From the NCBI GenBank assembly GCA_949290355.1, contig CASERN010000007.1, forward strand, positions 1-64,000: a DNA stretch of 64,000 nt, given 5' to 3'. The notes under the pieces were generated by a model that worked only from the letters and a program-made list of their open reading frames with translations, did not search any database and had not been told where the DNA came from. This stretch comes from an uncultured bacterium. GTDB taxonomy: Bacteria > Cyanobacteriota > Vampirovibrionia > Gastranaerophilales > Gastranaerophilaceae. Of this stretch, positions 14,788 to 22,912 are shown piece by piece; position 1 is the first letter of the stretch, and each line of letters begins with the position of its first letter. The position numbers were made by a program, and so were the translations under genes.

Positions 14788-15019
14788 TTGTGCCTCCATA
14801 TCTCATTTAAACGAATTATTATATAAATATAATTCCTACTTATATATTATTTATACCACAAAAGGCTAAAAAATATAATCCTTAAGAACTAATTCTATTG
14901 TGTAATTGTTACAAAAATTAAAAAATCTCGTAACTCTTGTATATAGTCGATATTAAAGAACTACAACCGAGTTTTTTTTAGCTCAGTGTGGAGATCACAG
15001 AATTTTTGTGTTTTATTGC

Positions 15020-15048
15020 TTGAAATTTATTTTTTTTCTTCATATTAT
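15020..15048 (+). promoter_or_regulatory. Probable rpsT promoter; remainder of the 14788-15118 gap
   Basis: TTGAAA (15020-15025) and TATTAT (15043-15048) are 17 bp apart. Downstream, GTCCGA (15074-15079) pairs with TCGGAC (15089-15094) in the leader before rpsT; this small hairpin could be an S20 autoregulatory site. The rest of the 331-bp gap shows nothing recognisable. Confidence 0.5.
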
Positions 15049-15118
15049 AATGACAACTCACATCCTCAAATGTGTCCGAAGTCATTAATCGGACGTAAGA
15101 GTAAAGAAAGGTAATCAA

Positions 15119-15388
15119 ATGGCAAATATTAAATCTTCAAAAAAACGTGTATTAATAGCAGAAAGAAATAGATTAAGAAACCAAGCATTCAGATCATCTA
15201 TTAAAACTGCAGTTAAGAAAGTTTTGGAATTAGCAAAAGCAGAAGATAAAGATGCATTAAATTCTGCATTATCAAAAGCTTATCAATTGTGTGATAAAGC
15301 AGTTTCTAAAGGCATTTTGCATAAAAATACAGCAGCAAGAAAAAAATCAAGATTAACAATTGCTGTAAACAAATTGCAAGCTAAATAG
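15119..15388 (+). CDS. rpsT: 30S ribosomal protein S20
   Basis: This 89-residue basic three-helix protein binds 16S rRNA early in small-subunit assembly. The N-terminal MANIKSSKKR and the C-terminal HKNTAARKKSRL are hallmark S20 segments. The length is normal (85-90). AGAAAGG lies just upstream of ATG 15119. It is transcribed alone, with a hairpin in the leader and an intrinsic terminator after it. Confidence 0.97.
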   Translation: MANIKSSKKRVLIAERNRLRNQAFRSSIKTAVKKVLELAKAEDKDALNSALSKAYQLCDKAVSKGILHKNTAARKKSRLTIAVNKLQAK

Positions 15389-15404
15389 ATTTATCTTAAG
15401 AGTG

Positions 15405-15446
15405 AAAAAAAGGGTGTTCCAAAAAATTCTGGACACCCTTTTTTTC
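15405..15446 (+). terminator. rpsT terminator
   Basis: AAAGGGTGTTCCA pairs with TGGACACCCTTT (one bulged T), followed by a long T-run. Confidence 0.9.
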
Positions 15447-15488
15447 TTTAATAAAACTTCATAAATTATTTGTTTTATAAAAAAATTA

Positions 15489-15517
15489 TTGCGATACCTC
15501 TTAAAAAGTGTTAAAAT
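15489..15517 (+). promoter_or_regulatory. Promoter for a leaderless transcript
   Basis: TTGCGA (15489-15494), a 17-bp spacer, then TAAAAT (15512-15517) with an extended TGT in front. The -10 box ends six bases before ATG 15524, so the start of transcription should coincide with the A of ATG. No Shine-Dalgarno is present. Confidence 0.6.
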
Positions 15518-15523
15518 AATTAT

Positions 15524-16156
15524 ATGATTTCTGTGGCTCTTTTACTTTTTATAATAGTATTGTTGTTTTCGCTTATAGTTTATTCTTTTAGCAAAAGACT
15601 TATATATAAACTTAATAAGCGAGTTCTTGCAAGAAATCTTGCAATAATAAAAAATGGTAAAGATATTGCAAATTATGATAATCTTTCTGAAGATGAAATA
15701 AGAGAGAGGTTGATACTCCCCTTTTTTCAGGTTTTAGGGTATAACACTTATGATATGCGAGAATTTAAGGTCTTTACTAGACGAGCAGCTTTTTGGCCTG
15801 ATTACGTAACAAAAAAATGGGATAACAGCAGGCTTTGTAAAAATTCGTTGTATATAAAGTACGATAGTTTTTCTGAAGCTTCTGTCAATATTGAAAAACA
15901 TGTATATAAGGATGATAGAATCCAAGGTGTTGATATTGATGAATTAATGAGTAAGCCATATTATGATGGTGAATGTTATATTTTAACTAACGGATATTTA
16001 TATTTATTTTTTGATAAGCATTATAAAAAAGGCAGTAATAAATTTTTATTCTGTTTTAATTTAAAATCTTATAATAAATCTGATATAGCAAATTTAGCAT
16101 ATTATACTAAACAGTACATGTTTCTTGAATTAGCGGATGTATATCGACCGGTTTAA
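15524..16156 (+). CDS. Membrane-anchored HsdR_N-like protein
   Basis: A 210-residue protein. Residues 2-22 form a strong membrane helix, and a basic segment follows. The segment LSEDEIRERLILPFFQVLGY at 54-73 closely follows the start of type I restriction HsdR N-terminal domains (pattern 'E-x-x-x-R-x-x-L-I-x-P-x-L-x-x-L-G-Y'). In those nucleases a PD and an ExK follow. Here P92-D93 is present, but the ExK position reads Y110-I111-K112, so the acidic residue is missing and cleavage is doubtful. It stands alone, not beside methylase genes. The role is unknown; it may bind DNA at the membrane. The family assignment is by motif memory. Confidence 0.55.
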   Translation: MISVALLLFIIVLLFSLIVYSFSKRLIYKLNKRVLARNLAIIKNGKDIANYDNLSEDEIRERLILPFFQVLGYNTYDMREFKVFTRRAAFWPDYVTKKWDNSRLCKNSLYIKYDSFSEASVNIEKHVYKDDRIQGVDIDELMSKPYYDGECYILTNGYLYLFFDKHYKKGSNKFLFCFNLKSYNKSDIANLAYYTKQYMFLELADVYRPV

Positions 16157-16248
16157 ATATGTAATTAATATTATGTAAAGATAGTGGTATTTATTTATTT
16201 ATCGAGTATAATTATCTCATTACAATTCGATTTTGTTTATTAAGAAAG

Positions 16249-17049
16249 ATGGTTATGCAAGATAATTTTGAAAAAAGATTAATTAAAAATATTGATTTTA
16301 ATATAGATTTGGCTCAAAGCTTCGGTATATATAAAAATAATAAAGAATTTGAACTTTTGGATTTTGCAAGTTCTGTGAATATCTCTTGTGGTTTTCATGC
16401 AGGAGATCCTTTAACGATAAAAAATGCCTTAATTAGAGCTAAAGAAAAGAACGTTGTAGTTGGAGCGCATATAGGTTTTGATGATATTCAAGGCTTTGGA
16501 TATAGAGATATGGATTTGTCTGATGATGAAATAGAATCTCTTGTTATATATCAGGTAGGAGCTTTGATGTCTTTTGCAAAAACTTTACATATGGAAATAG
16601 AACATGTAAGACCTCATGGAGCTATGTATGTGCGTTGTGCAGAGGATTTTTCATTCGCATGTTCAGTTGCAAGGGCTATTCAAAAGTGTTCAAAATGGCT
16701 TATATATTATGGAGCATCAGGAGAAATTACTTCAAAAGTTGGAGATTTGGTAAATATTCCTGTAGCACAGGAAATTTGTCTTGAAAAAATGTATAATGTT
16801 GATGGTACTGTAAATACAATAGCTAAGGACAATGAAAATACGGAAATAGAAATTCAAAGATTAAAGCAGCTTTTAATAGCTTCTCAGGTTTCAAATATAG
16901 AAGGTGGAAAAACAGTCGTGAGTGCAGATACTATTCACTTCTCAAGCAGACTTCCAAATTCTTTGGAGTTAATAAAACAAGCACATAATGTTATAACACC
17001 GCTTCCTGTAAATTATAAGAATGCATGTTTGTCCGGATGGGTAGATTAA
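16249..17049 (+). CDS. LamB/YcsF family protein, divergent PxpA (5-oxoprolinase subunit A)
   Basis: This 266-residue protein aligns with PxpA over its length: NISCGFHAGDP (residues about 43-53), YQVGALMSFA and HVRPHGAMYV are family signatures. PxpA with PxpB/C opens 5-oxoproline to glutamate using ATP. Several strongly conserved positions differ. The 'LGESFG' segment is LAQSFG, 'GFGRR' is GFGYR, and the late 'CVHGD' segment is replaced by IHFSS. No pxpB or pxpC is adjacent. It may therefore be a reduced or repurposed paralogue. ATG 16249 or 16255 could start it, behind AAGAAAG. It leads a likely operon with yvcK, panB and panC. Confidence 0.8.
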   Translation: MVMQDNFEKRLIKNIDFNIDLAQSFGIYKNNKEFELLDFASSVNISCGFHAGDPLTIKNALIRAKEKNVVVGAHIGFDDIQGFGYRDMDLSDDEIESLVIYQVGALMSFAKTLHMEIEHVRPHGAMYVRCAEDFSFACSVARAIQKCSKWLIYYGASGEITSKVGDLVNIPVAQEICLEKMYNVDGTVNTIAKDNENTEIEIQRLKQLLIASQVSNIEGGKTVVSADTIHFSSRLPNSLELIKQAHNVITPLPVNYKNACLSGWVD

Positions 17050-17065
17050 GAGGTAATATAGAAAT

Positions 17066-18421
17066 ATGATGAATTTTAGAAATAATATGAAAATTCCAGA
17101 AGATGCAAAATGGTTAGTCCCTGGATTACAAGTAAAAAGATGGTTTGCATTAATATTTCTGGGCGCTGTTATGATGACGTTTGGAGTATTGATTTTATTT
17201 GATATAAAACCTGTATTTTATACAATGGAATTTATTCGTAAAATAGCTATGAATATTTCTACAGAATGGATAGCATTTGCAATTGTCATGTTTGGAGCCG
17301 GCATATTTTTTAAAGGTTGGCAAAAGACTAATCTATCTATACTTGATGGTTTGGATAATCAATCTTTGTTAGAAAATTTATATCGCAGAAGAAAGTTAAA
17401 TAGAGGCCCTAAAATTGTTGCAGTAGGTGGCGGTACAGGTCTTTCTATGTTATTGAAAGGTATTAAACACATAACAAACAATGTAACAGCCGTTGTAACA
17501 GTTGGTGATGATGGCGGAAGCTCTGGTAGATTAAGAGAAGAAATGGGTGTACTTCCTCCTGGGGATATAAGAAATTGTATTGCAGCTCTAGCTGATGATG
17601 AGGATTTAGTAACAAAGTTGTTCCAATATAGATTTAGAGCCGGGGAAGGTCTTGAAGGACATAGTTTTGGAAATCTTTTTCTTACGGCTTTATGTTCAAT
17701 CACAGGAGATATGGTTCGTGCAGTGAAAGAATCCTCTAATGTATTATCGATTAGAGGAAGGGTATTACCTTCAACATTAGATGATATGAAACTGGTTGCA
17801 GAAATGGAAGATGGCAGAATTATCCATGGAGAATCTAATATTCCTGAAGCTCATGGAAAAATTAAGAGATTGTATACAGATCCAGGTAATTGCAAAGCTC
17901 TTGATGATGTAATCGCTGCAATAAGAAATGCAGAGTTAATCATTCTTGGGCCTGGTAGTTTGTATACAAGTGTAATTCCAAATCTTTTAATAAAAGAAAT
18001 TTCTCATGAAATCGCAAGATCAAAAGCGAAAAAAATCTATGTATGCAATATCATGACCCAGCCAGGAGAGACTGACGGTTATAGTGTTTCAGATCATGTT
18101 AATGCATTAATGAAACATGCAGGCAGTAAAAAAATTGTTGATGCCGTTTTGGTAAATGATTTTATGCCTTCAAATTTAGCTCAAAAATATCAGCTTTCAG
18201 GTTCTTATCCTGTAAAACTTGATTTTGATAATTTGAAAAAGCTTGGGGTTAAAATTTTCTCTAAAAAACTTATAGAGGATAATAAAGACGGTTTAGTAAG
18301 ACACAGTTCAAATCGTGTTGCAAGAGCAATATACTACTGGTATAGAAAACAACTTAAGAAAGATAAAATATTTGTTCAAAACAGTTCTAAAGAACCTGAA
18401 AAAAAAGGTTGTAATGTGTAA
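17066..18421 (+). CDS. yvcK: YvcK-like UDP-sugar-binding regulator (CofD-like), membrane-anchored
   Basis: This 451-residue protein starts with two membrane helices (about 28-50 and 65-85) and continues into a YvcK/CofD-like domain. Family signatures are GGGTGLS near 114-120, TVGDDGGSSGRLR near 145 and LPPGDIRNCIAAL near 160. YvcK proteins bind UDP-GlcNAc and support cell-wall precursor supply, especially on gluconeogenic carbon. The N-terminal membrane anchor is absent from Bacillus YvcK but is, to my knowledge, usual in Cyanobacteria. It sits 16 bp after the pxpA-like gene, and its stop codon overlaps the panB start by one base. Confidence 0.9.
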   Translation: MMNFRNNMKIPEDAKWLVPGLQVKRWFALIFLGAVMMTFGVLILFDIKPVFYTMEFIRKIAMNISTEWIAFAIVMFGAGIFFKGWQKTNLSILDGLDNQSLLENLYRRRKLNRGPKIVAVGGGTGLSMLLKGIKHITNNVTAVVTVGDDGGSSGRLREEMGVLPPGDIRNCIAALADDEDLVTKLFQYRFRAGEGLEGHSFGNLFLTALCSITGDMVRAVKESSNVLSIRGRVLPSTLDDMKLVAEMEDGRIIHGESNIPEAHGKIKRLYTDPGNCKALDDVIAAIRNAELIILGPGSLYTSVIPNLLIKEISHEIARSKAKKIYVCNIMTQPGETDGYSVSDHVNALMKHAGSKKIVDAVLVNDFMPSNLAQKYQLSGSYPVKLDFDNLKKLGVKIFSKKLIEDNKDGLVRHSSNRVARAIYYWYRKQLKKDKIFVQNSSKEPEKKGCNV

Positions 18422-19221
18422 TGAGTAAAAAAGTAACAGTTAGTACTATTCAGAAAATAAAAAATTCCGGAGCAAAATTCTCAGTTTTAACAGCTTATGA
18501 TTATTCAACTGCGAAATATATTGATGAAGCAGGTATTGATATCGTTTTGATTGGTGATAGCTTGGCAATGGTTGCTTTAGGATACGAAACCACCCATTGT
18601 ATCGGTGTTGAGGAGATGAGAATATTTACAAAGGCTGTTGCGAAGGGTGTGCAGCATGCTATGGTTGTTACAGATATGCCATTTTTGAGTTATCATTGCG
18701 ATTTAGCGTCAGCTGTTAAAAATTGCGGGGAAATGGTCAGATGTGGAGCAAATGCTGTTAAAATTGAGGGGTATAGTGAATATATCCTTCAAGTAATTAA
18801 AAGGCTTGTAGAATCAGGAATCCCAGTGATGGGACATTTAGGCTTTACTCCACAGTTTTTGAATACTTTAGGTGGATATAAGATTCAAGGGAAAACTACA
18901 GAAGCAACTGAAAAAATATTAAAAGAGGCTAAGGAATTAGAAGCCGCGGGTGTATTTTCTATAGTTTTGGAAATGGTTCCTCAAGAGAGTGCAAAATATA
19001 TAACAGAAAATTTAAAGGTTCCAACAATATCTTGTGGTGCCGGAAAATATTGCGATGCGCAGGTATTAGTAAGTGATGATGTGTTTGGAAAATATTCCGA
19101 CTTTAAACCAAAATTTGCAAGAAAATATGGAGATATGAAAACACTTATATATGATTGTGCAAAGCAATTTGATGAAGATGTAAAGAATGGAAATTTTCCT
19201 TCAGAGGAGGAAGTTTTTTAA
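18421..19221 (+). CDS. panB: 3-methyl-2-oxobutanoate hydroxymethyltransferase
   Basis: PanB transfers a hydroxymethyl group from methylene-tetrahydrofolate to ketoisovalerate, giving ketopantoate in the first step of pantothenate synthesis. The 266-residue length and the motifs TAYDYSTAKYIDEAG, LIGDSLAM (metal-binding Asp) and MGHLGFTPQ are standard for this TIM-barrel decamer. The ATG shares its A with the yvcK stop codon, so it is translationally coupled. panC follows 29 bp downstream. Confidence 0.96.
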   Translation: MSKKVTVSTIQKIKNSGAKFSVLTAYDYSTAKYIDEAGIDIVLIGDSLAMVALGYETTHCIGVEEMRIFTKAVAKGVQHAMVVTDMPFLSYHCDLASAVKNCGEMVRCGANAVKIEGYSEYILQVIKRLVESGIPVMGHLGFTPQFLNTLGGYKIQGKTTEATEKILKEAKELEAAGVFSIVLEMVPQESAKYITENLKVPTISCGAGKYCDAQVLVSDDVFGKYSDFKPKFARKYGDMKTLIYDCAKQFDEDVKNGNFPSEEEVF

Positions 19222-19250
19222 AAGAATATAGCTGAAAAGAGAGTGGTGTT

Positions 19251-20102
19251 ATGTTATTACATAAAATTGATGAAGTAAGAGATAAGATTAAAGAATGGAA
19301 AAAACAAGGATTGACTGTAGGGTTAGTCCCAACAATGGGAGCTTTACATAATGGTCATTTGAGTTTGATAAAAAAGAGTGTTGCAAAATGTGATAAGACT
19401 GTAGTATCTGTTTTTGTAAACCCTATACAGTTTTGTCCAGGAGAAGATTTGGATAAATATCCAAGGACTCTAGATGCTGATGAAAAATTATGTACAGAAG
19501 CTGGAGTAGATATTGTTTTTGCTCCATCACCAAAAGAGATGTATGGTGAAGGGCATATATTATCTAATGATTTTTTAACTTATGTTATACCTCCATTTTT
19601 TTATGTAAATAAATTATGCGGGAAGTCTCGTGTCGGACATTTCGATGGTGTATGTACAGTAGTTAATAAGCTTTTTAATATTGTACAGCCTGATTTCGCA
19701 TTTTTTGGAGAAAAGGATAGACAACAGCTTATAATATTGAAAAAGATGGTGAAAGATTTGAACATCCCGGTTGAGATTATTCCTTGTCCGATAGTGAGAG
19801 AAGAAAGTGGCCTTGCTCTTTCATCAAGGAACAAGTATTTGTCAGATAAAGATAAAGAAAATGCATTAGCATTAAGTAAGATTCTGTTTAATATAAAAGC
19901 TTGTTATGATAAAGGTATAAATGATGTCAATGCATTAACAGAGACAGCTTATGCTTATTTAAATGAAAGTCATAGTCTGGAATATTTAGAGTTTAGAGAT
20001 GCTACAGATTTAGAAGAAAAAAAAGTTGCAGATAAAAATACTATAGTTTTTATTGCTGTTAAAATTGGTGATGTAAGATTAATAGATAATATTGCTTTAT
20101 AA
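19251..20102 (+). CDS. panC: Pantothenate synthetase
   Basis: PanC joins pantoate and beta-alanine with ATP. The 283-residue protein has the nucleotide-binding PTMGALHNGHLSLI near residue 28-41 (HxGH type) and FGEKDRQQL near residue 150. A KMSKS-like segment, ALSSRNKYL, is near 188. The loop KLCGKSRVGHFDGV is the usual pantoate region. Together with panB, and coaD at 27251, this covers part of coenzyme A synthesis. panD and panE are not in the window. The upstream gene spacing suggests one operon. Confidence 0.96.
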   Translation: MLLHKIDEVRDKIKEWKKQGLTVGLVPTMGALHNGHLSLIKKSVAKCDKTVVSVFVNPIQFCPGEDLDKYPRTLDADEKLCTEAGVDIVFAPSPKEMYGEGHILSNDFLTYVIPPFFYVNKLCGKSRVGHFDGVCTVVNKLFNIVQPDFAFFGEKDRQQLIILKKMVKDLNIPVEIIPCPIVREESGLALSSRNKYLSDKDKENALALSKILFNIKACYDKGINDVNALTETAYAYLNESHSLEYLEFRDATDLEEKKVADKNTIVFIAVKIGDVRLIDNIAL

Positions 20103-20112
20103 TGAGGAAGTT

Positions 20113-21036
20113 ATGTCTAAGTTTTATGATACTATAATTAATATTTTGAAACTTGTAATAAATATTTTGTTCGTATTGCAGATAACTCTAATGATACTTG
20201 TATTTTTTACTGCAACGTATTGGTTATTTAATTTGCTAAATATAACCGCTTTTGATTTTGCTCAACCGATAGCAATGGCAGTATCTGATTTTGTAAAATT
20301 GTTCTATAACCAAGAAGTAGAAATAGGCGGATTATATATTGACAGTTCATTATTATTGTTTGATTTAATAGCAATTGCAGTAGTATACGGAATTGCAAAA
20401 TTTAAGTATCATATACATAAAGCTATTGATTCAGTAATAATATCCAAGAAAAAATGCATGGCAGAGCTTGAAGCCGAATTTAATAAACAGCTTCAAAAAG
20501 AGGCAGAAGCTTCTATTTTAAAATGTAATAATGTCGCTATATTAGTCCAATTTGATGCAAAAAATATGTTTATAGATTCATGCTGGGGCGGAGATAAAGA
20601 AGATGGCGTTCAGGAAAAGATTGATGAAGCTTTTAAGGTTTTTTATGGAGCAATAAAAAATATTGAAGGTTGCAGATTTGCCAAAACTGGGAATAAAATG
20701 TTGATTATGCTGAATGATTTTAATAAAGTTGATAATCTATTACATTTTATTGATACCTCTGTAAATAGAATAAGAGAAAATATGCGAGCAAAACATTGGT
20801 CTATATTTTCATTTATTTCAGTGGATGTGTATGACAATAAAACTAATTTCAAAACAAGTGTATATCCTAATTTGGAACGTTTGATTGCATTACATCATAA
20901 AAACGAAGCAGTTTGTCTTGGAAATTTTGTAATGCGTTATAAACTTTTAAAGGAACAATTATTTAATCCATTTATGAGAGGTACATATAATTTAGATGGG
21001 GAATGTGAAGTGTGGACTTTAGTTAAGAAAAATTAA
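20113..21036 (+). CDS. Two-helix membrane protein with cyclase-like domain
   Basis: A 307-residue protein. Membrane helices lie at about 10-37 and 80-97, with a periplasmic loop between them and a helical linker rich in Glu/Lys/Ala (about 110-140). The C-terminal domain (about 145-300) shows alternating strands and helices. An 'FAKTGNKMLIML' segment and a late 'YPNLERLIALHHK' segment recall class III nucleotide cyclases (G-D-G-x-x-A ... E-x-A-x-R-L) without the catalytic aspartates. That resemblance is weak and mine. I start at ATG 20113 because GAGGAAG precedes it. The longer frame from 20092 overlaps panC. It is the last gene of the pan operon. Confidence 0.55.
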   Translation: MSKFYDTIINILKLVINILFVLQITLMILVFFTATYWLFNLLNITAFDFAQPIAMAVSDFVKLFYNQEVEIGGLYIDSSLLLFDLIAIAVVYGIAKFKYHIHKAIDSVIISKKKCMAELEAEFNKQLQKEAEASILKCNNVAILVQFDAKNMFIDSCWGGDKEDGVQEKIDEAFKVFYGAIKNIEGCRFAKTGNKMLIMLNDFNKVDNLLHFIDTSVNRIRENMRAKHWSIFSFISVDVYDNKTNFKTSVYPNLERLIALHHKNEAVCLGNFVMRYKLLKEQLFNPFMRGTYNLDGECEVWTLVKKN

Positions 21037-21080
21037 CGAGTCTGTTGCTTTTTTTTATTTTTTAAGTTAATATAAATTTA

Positions 21081-21240
21081 CAACCGCAGACAGTTAGCGG
21101 GAGATGTAAATTAATAATATTTGCTTTCTTCCTTAATATACCAGCTAACCGAGGTTAGACAGTCGAAATATATTAAATAGATTTGTTAACCTATATGATT
21201 TTGCGGAAGTATATAAAAGATGCAAAATCTTTTGTATTTT
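21081..21240 (+). ncRNA. L10 leader RNA with attenuator hairpin
   Basis: The region before rplJ contains the typical L10-leader segments: ACCGCAGACAGTTAGCGG, then CCTTAATATACC and CTAACCGAGGTTAG. These fold as the kink-turn region bound by the L10(L12)4 complex (Rfam L10_leader family, by recall). It is followed by GATTTTGC (21197-21204) pairing with GCAAAATC (21222-21229) and a TTTTGTATTTT tail. That looks like an intrinsic terminator, so control is probably by transcription attenuation. Confidence 0.8.
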
Positions 21241-21282
21241 AGAAGGTCGATAAATTTAATTTGTAAAACAAAGGAGCTAAAC

Positions 21283-21804
21283 ATGGCAACAAAAGCTTTT
21301 AAATCTGAAAAAATAGATGCTATAAAAGCAAAAGCAGAAAAAGCCCAAGTAGCTATTTTAACTGAGTATAAAGGTTACACAGTAGAAGAAATTACAAATT
21401 TGAGACGCAGCATTCAAAAAGATGGCGGCGACTACATGGTAACAAAAAATACTTTAGCTAAAATTGCTTTGAAGGGTACTGATTTTGAAGTTCTTGCTGA
21501 ATCTTTAACAGGACCTGTAGCTATTGCATTTGGTTTTGAAGATCAAGTAAGTCCGGCAAAAGCAGTTGCAAAATTTATTAAAGATACTAAAAAAGGTGCA
21601 ATTTTAGGTGGAGCATTAGATGGTAAATTATTATCAGCTAAAGAAGCTGAAGCATTATCAAAAATGCCATCAAAAGAAGAACTTCTTGCAAAAATTCTTG
21701 GTTCTATCAATTCACCTGCTTCAGGTATCGTTGGATCTATCAACGCAGTTATGTCTCAACTTACAAGAACTATGGCTGCTGTTAGAGACCAAAAGACTGC
21801 ATAG
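21283..21804 (+). CDS. rplJ: 50S ribosomal protein L10
   Basis: This 173-residue protein forms the base of the L12 stalk. The N-terminal domain binds 23S rRNA; the motif TEYKGYTVEEI and the MVTKNTLAKIAL segment are typical. The C-terminal helix (about 135-173) carries L7/L12 dimers. I use ATG 21283 because AAGGAGC lies eight bases upstream; a longer frame into the leader has no support. rplL follows after 50 bp. Excess L10-L12 complex probably represses through the leader. Confidence 0.97.
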   Translation: MATKAFKSEKIDAIKAKAEKAQVAILTEYKGYTVEEITNLRRSIQKDGGDYMVTKNTLAKIALKGTDFEVLAESLTGPVAIAFGFEDQVSPAKAVAKFIKDTKKGAILGGALDGKLLSAKEAEALSKMPSKEELLAKILGSINSPASGIVGSINAVMSQLTRTMAAVRDQKTA

Positions 21805-21854
21805 TCAAAAATTCGTACAAAACTAAAAAATAAAAAATTTAAAGGAGAAAAATA

Positions 21855-22229
21855 ATGAGTAACGTAGAAACAATTTTAGAATCAATTGAAAAATTAACTT
21901 TATTAGAAGCAGCTGAATTAGTAAAAGCTATGGAAGAAAAATTCGGCGTATCTGCAGCAGCTCCTGTAGCTGTAGCAGCAGCTCCTGCAGCAGCTGGTGA
22001 AGCAGCAGCTGATGAAGCATCAGAAGTTAACGTAATTTTAGCTTCTGCTGGTGCTAATAAAATTGCTGTATTGAAAGAAGTAAGAGCTATCACTGGTCTT
22101 GGCTTGAAAGAAGCTAAAGATTTAGTTGATGGTGCTCCTAAAGCTATCAAAGAAGGTATTAAAAAAGAAGACGCTGAAGCTATCAAAAAACAACTTGAAG
22201 CTGCTGGTGCAACTGTTGAAATCAAATAG
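21855..22229 (+). CDS. rplL: 50S ribosomal protein L7/L12
   Basis: This 124-residue acidic protein has the N-terminal dimerisation helix (about 1-33), an Ala/Pro hinge (about 34-55) and the C-terminal factor-binding domain with [16 protein letters not shown]-type sequence (here [16 protein letters not shown]). It recruits elongation factors to the stalk. AAAGGAGAAAA precedes ATG 21855. The terminator directly after it ends the two-gene rplJ-rplL unit, which is not contiguous with rplK-rplA at 30011. Confidence 0.98.
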   Translation: MSNVETILESIEKLTLLEAAELVKAMEEKFGVSAAAPVAVAAAPAAAGEAAADEASEVNVILASAGANKIAVLKEVRAITGLGLKEAKDLVDGAPKAIKEGIKKEDAEAIKKQLEAAGATVEIK

Positions 22230-22253
22230 TTTATTTGATATACAAAATAGATT

Positions 22254-22284
22254 AAAAAGCTCCTTTTTGCGAAGGAGCTTTTTT
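22254..22284. terminator. Terminator after rplL, shared with the convergent nuclease gene
   Basis: AAAAGCTCCTT pairs with AAGGAGCTTTT around TTTGCG, with A-run and T-run on the two sides. Confidence 0.9.
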
Positions 22285-22912
22285 ATATGCAGATTTTTTT
22301 ATATTCGCATAGCTTGCAAATATTTGTATGGTTAATATTTTCAGTAAGCTCAAAATTATTTATTTTGTTACAAATATCCAAAATTTTATTTTCATAAATT
22401 TTTTCTTTTTCTTGTGAATAATCAATGATACAATTTTGATTGTTTTTTAGATCAATATAGACAAATTTTATATTTTCTCCATACATTTTTGATGCACATA
22501 ATAGGTATATCATTGTTTGAAAATCGTATTCCGGATTTTGAGGTATTGAGCCTGTTTTGTAATCCAATATATAAAAATTTTCATTATCTTTTACTAATGC
22601 ATCAAGTCTGCCCCCAATCCAGTAGTTTCCGATTTTGCAGCTTAAATTGTATTCTGATTTGATGTATTCTTTTTTTAAGAAAATATTACTCTTTAGAATT
22701 TCCCAAGTATTTAATTCTTCCTGATTAAGAGATGCTTCCATTTTTGAAATATTATCACCTCTAAGATAATAGTTTGCAAGAGCGTGAATTTTTTTACCTT
22801 TTTCAAAAAGTGAACTTTTTTGTGGCATAGTAATTTTTTCGATATATTTGAAATGATATTTCCTTTGACAAATTTCAAATGTTTTTAACATGTTCGGTGA
22901 AAAATTATTCAT
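22283..22912 (-). CDS. Cas4/AddB-type PD-(D/E)xK nuclease with iron-sulfur cysteines
   Basis: This 209-residue protein is a stand-alone RecB-family nuclease. The active site is D104 in GGRLDAL, D117 and K119 in LDYKTG, and the helix QTMIYLL near 132. Four cysteines, C15 in EICQRKY plus C199, C202 and C208 in CKLCEYKKIC, match the 4Fe-4S arrangement of AddB and Cas4. There is no CRISPR array or Cas gene nearby. Its start overlaps the end of the helicase gene by 8 bp, so it most probably supplies the nuclease of an AddAB-like recombination complex. Confidence 0.85.
   Translation of the reverse strand: MNNFSPNMLKTFEICQRKYHFKYIEKITMPQKSSLFEKGKKIHALANYYLRGDNISKMEASLNQEELNTWEILKSNIFLKKEYIKSEYNLSCKIGNYWIGGRLDALVKDNENFYILDYKTGSIPQNPEYDFQTMIYLLCASKMYGENIKFVYIDLKNNQNCIIDYSQEKEKIYENKILDICNKINNFELTENINHTNICKLCEYKKICI

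Noticed and set aside
14930-15010. Possible tRNA or 6S RNA (TAGCTCAGTGTGG)
   Set aside because: Only a D-loop-like word is present; no cloverleaf or long closing stem forms.
20092-20112. Start of the cyclase-like gene inside panC
   Set aside because: GAGGAAG is correctly spaced for ATG 20113, and the upstream codons overlap panC.
21839-22225. Long antisense frame over rplL
   Set aside because: It is the reverse of a highly biased ribosomal protein gene, so its openness follows from codon bias.
22283-22912. CRISPR Cas4
   Set aside because: The nuclease has Cas4-like motifs, but there is no repeat array or other Cas gene, and it overlaps an AddA-type helicase gene.
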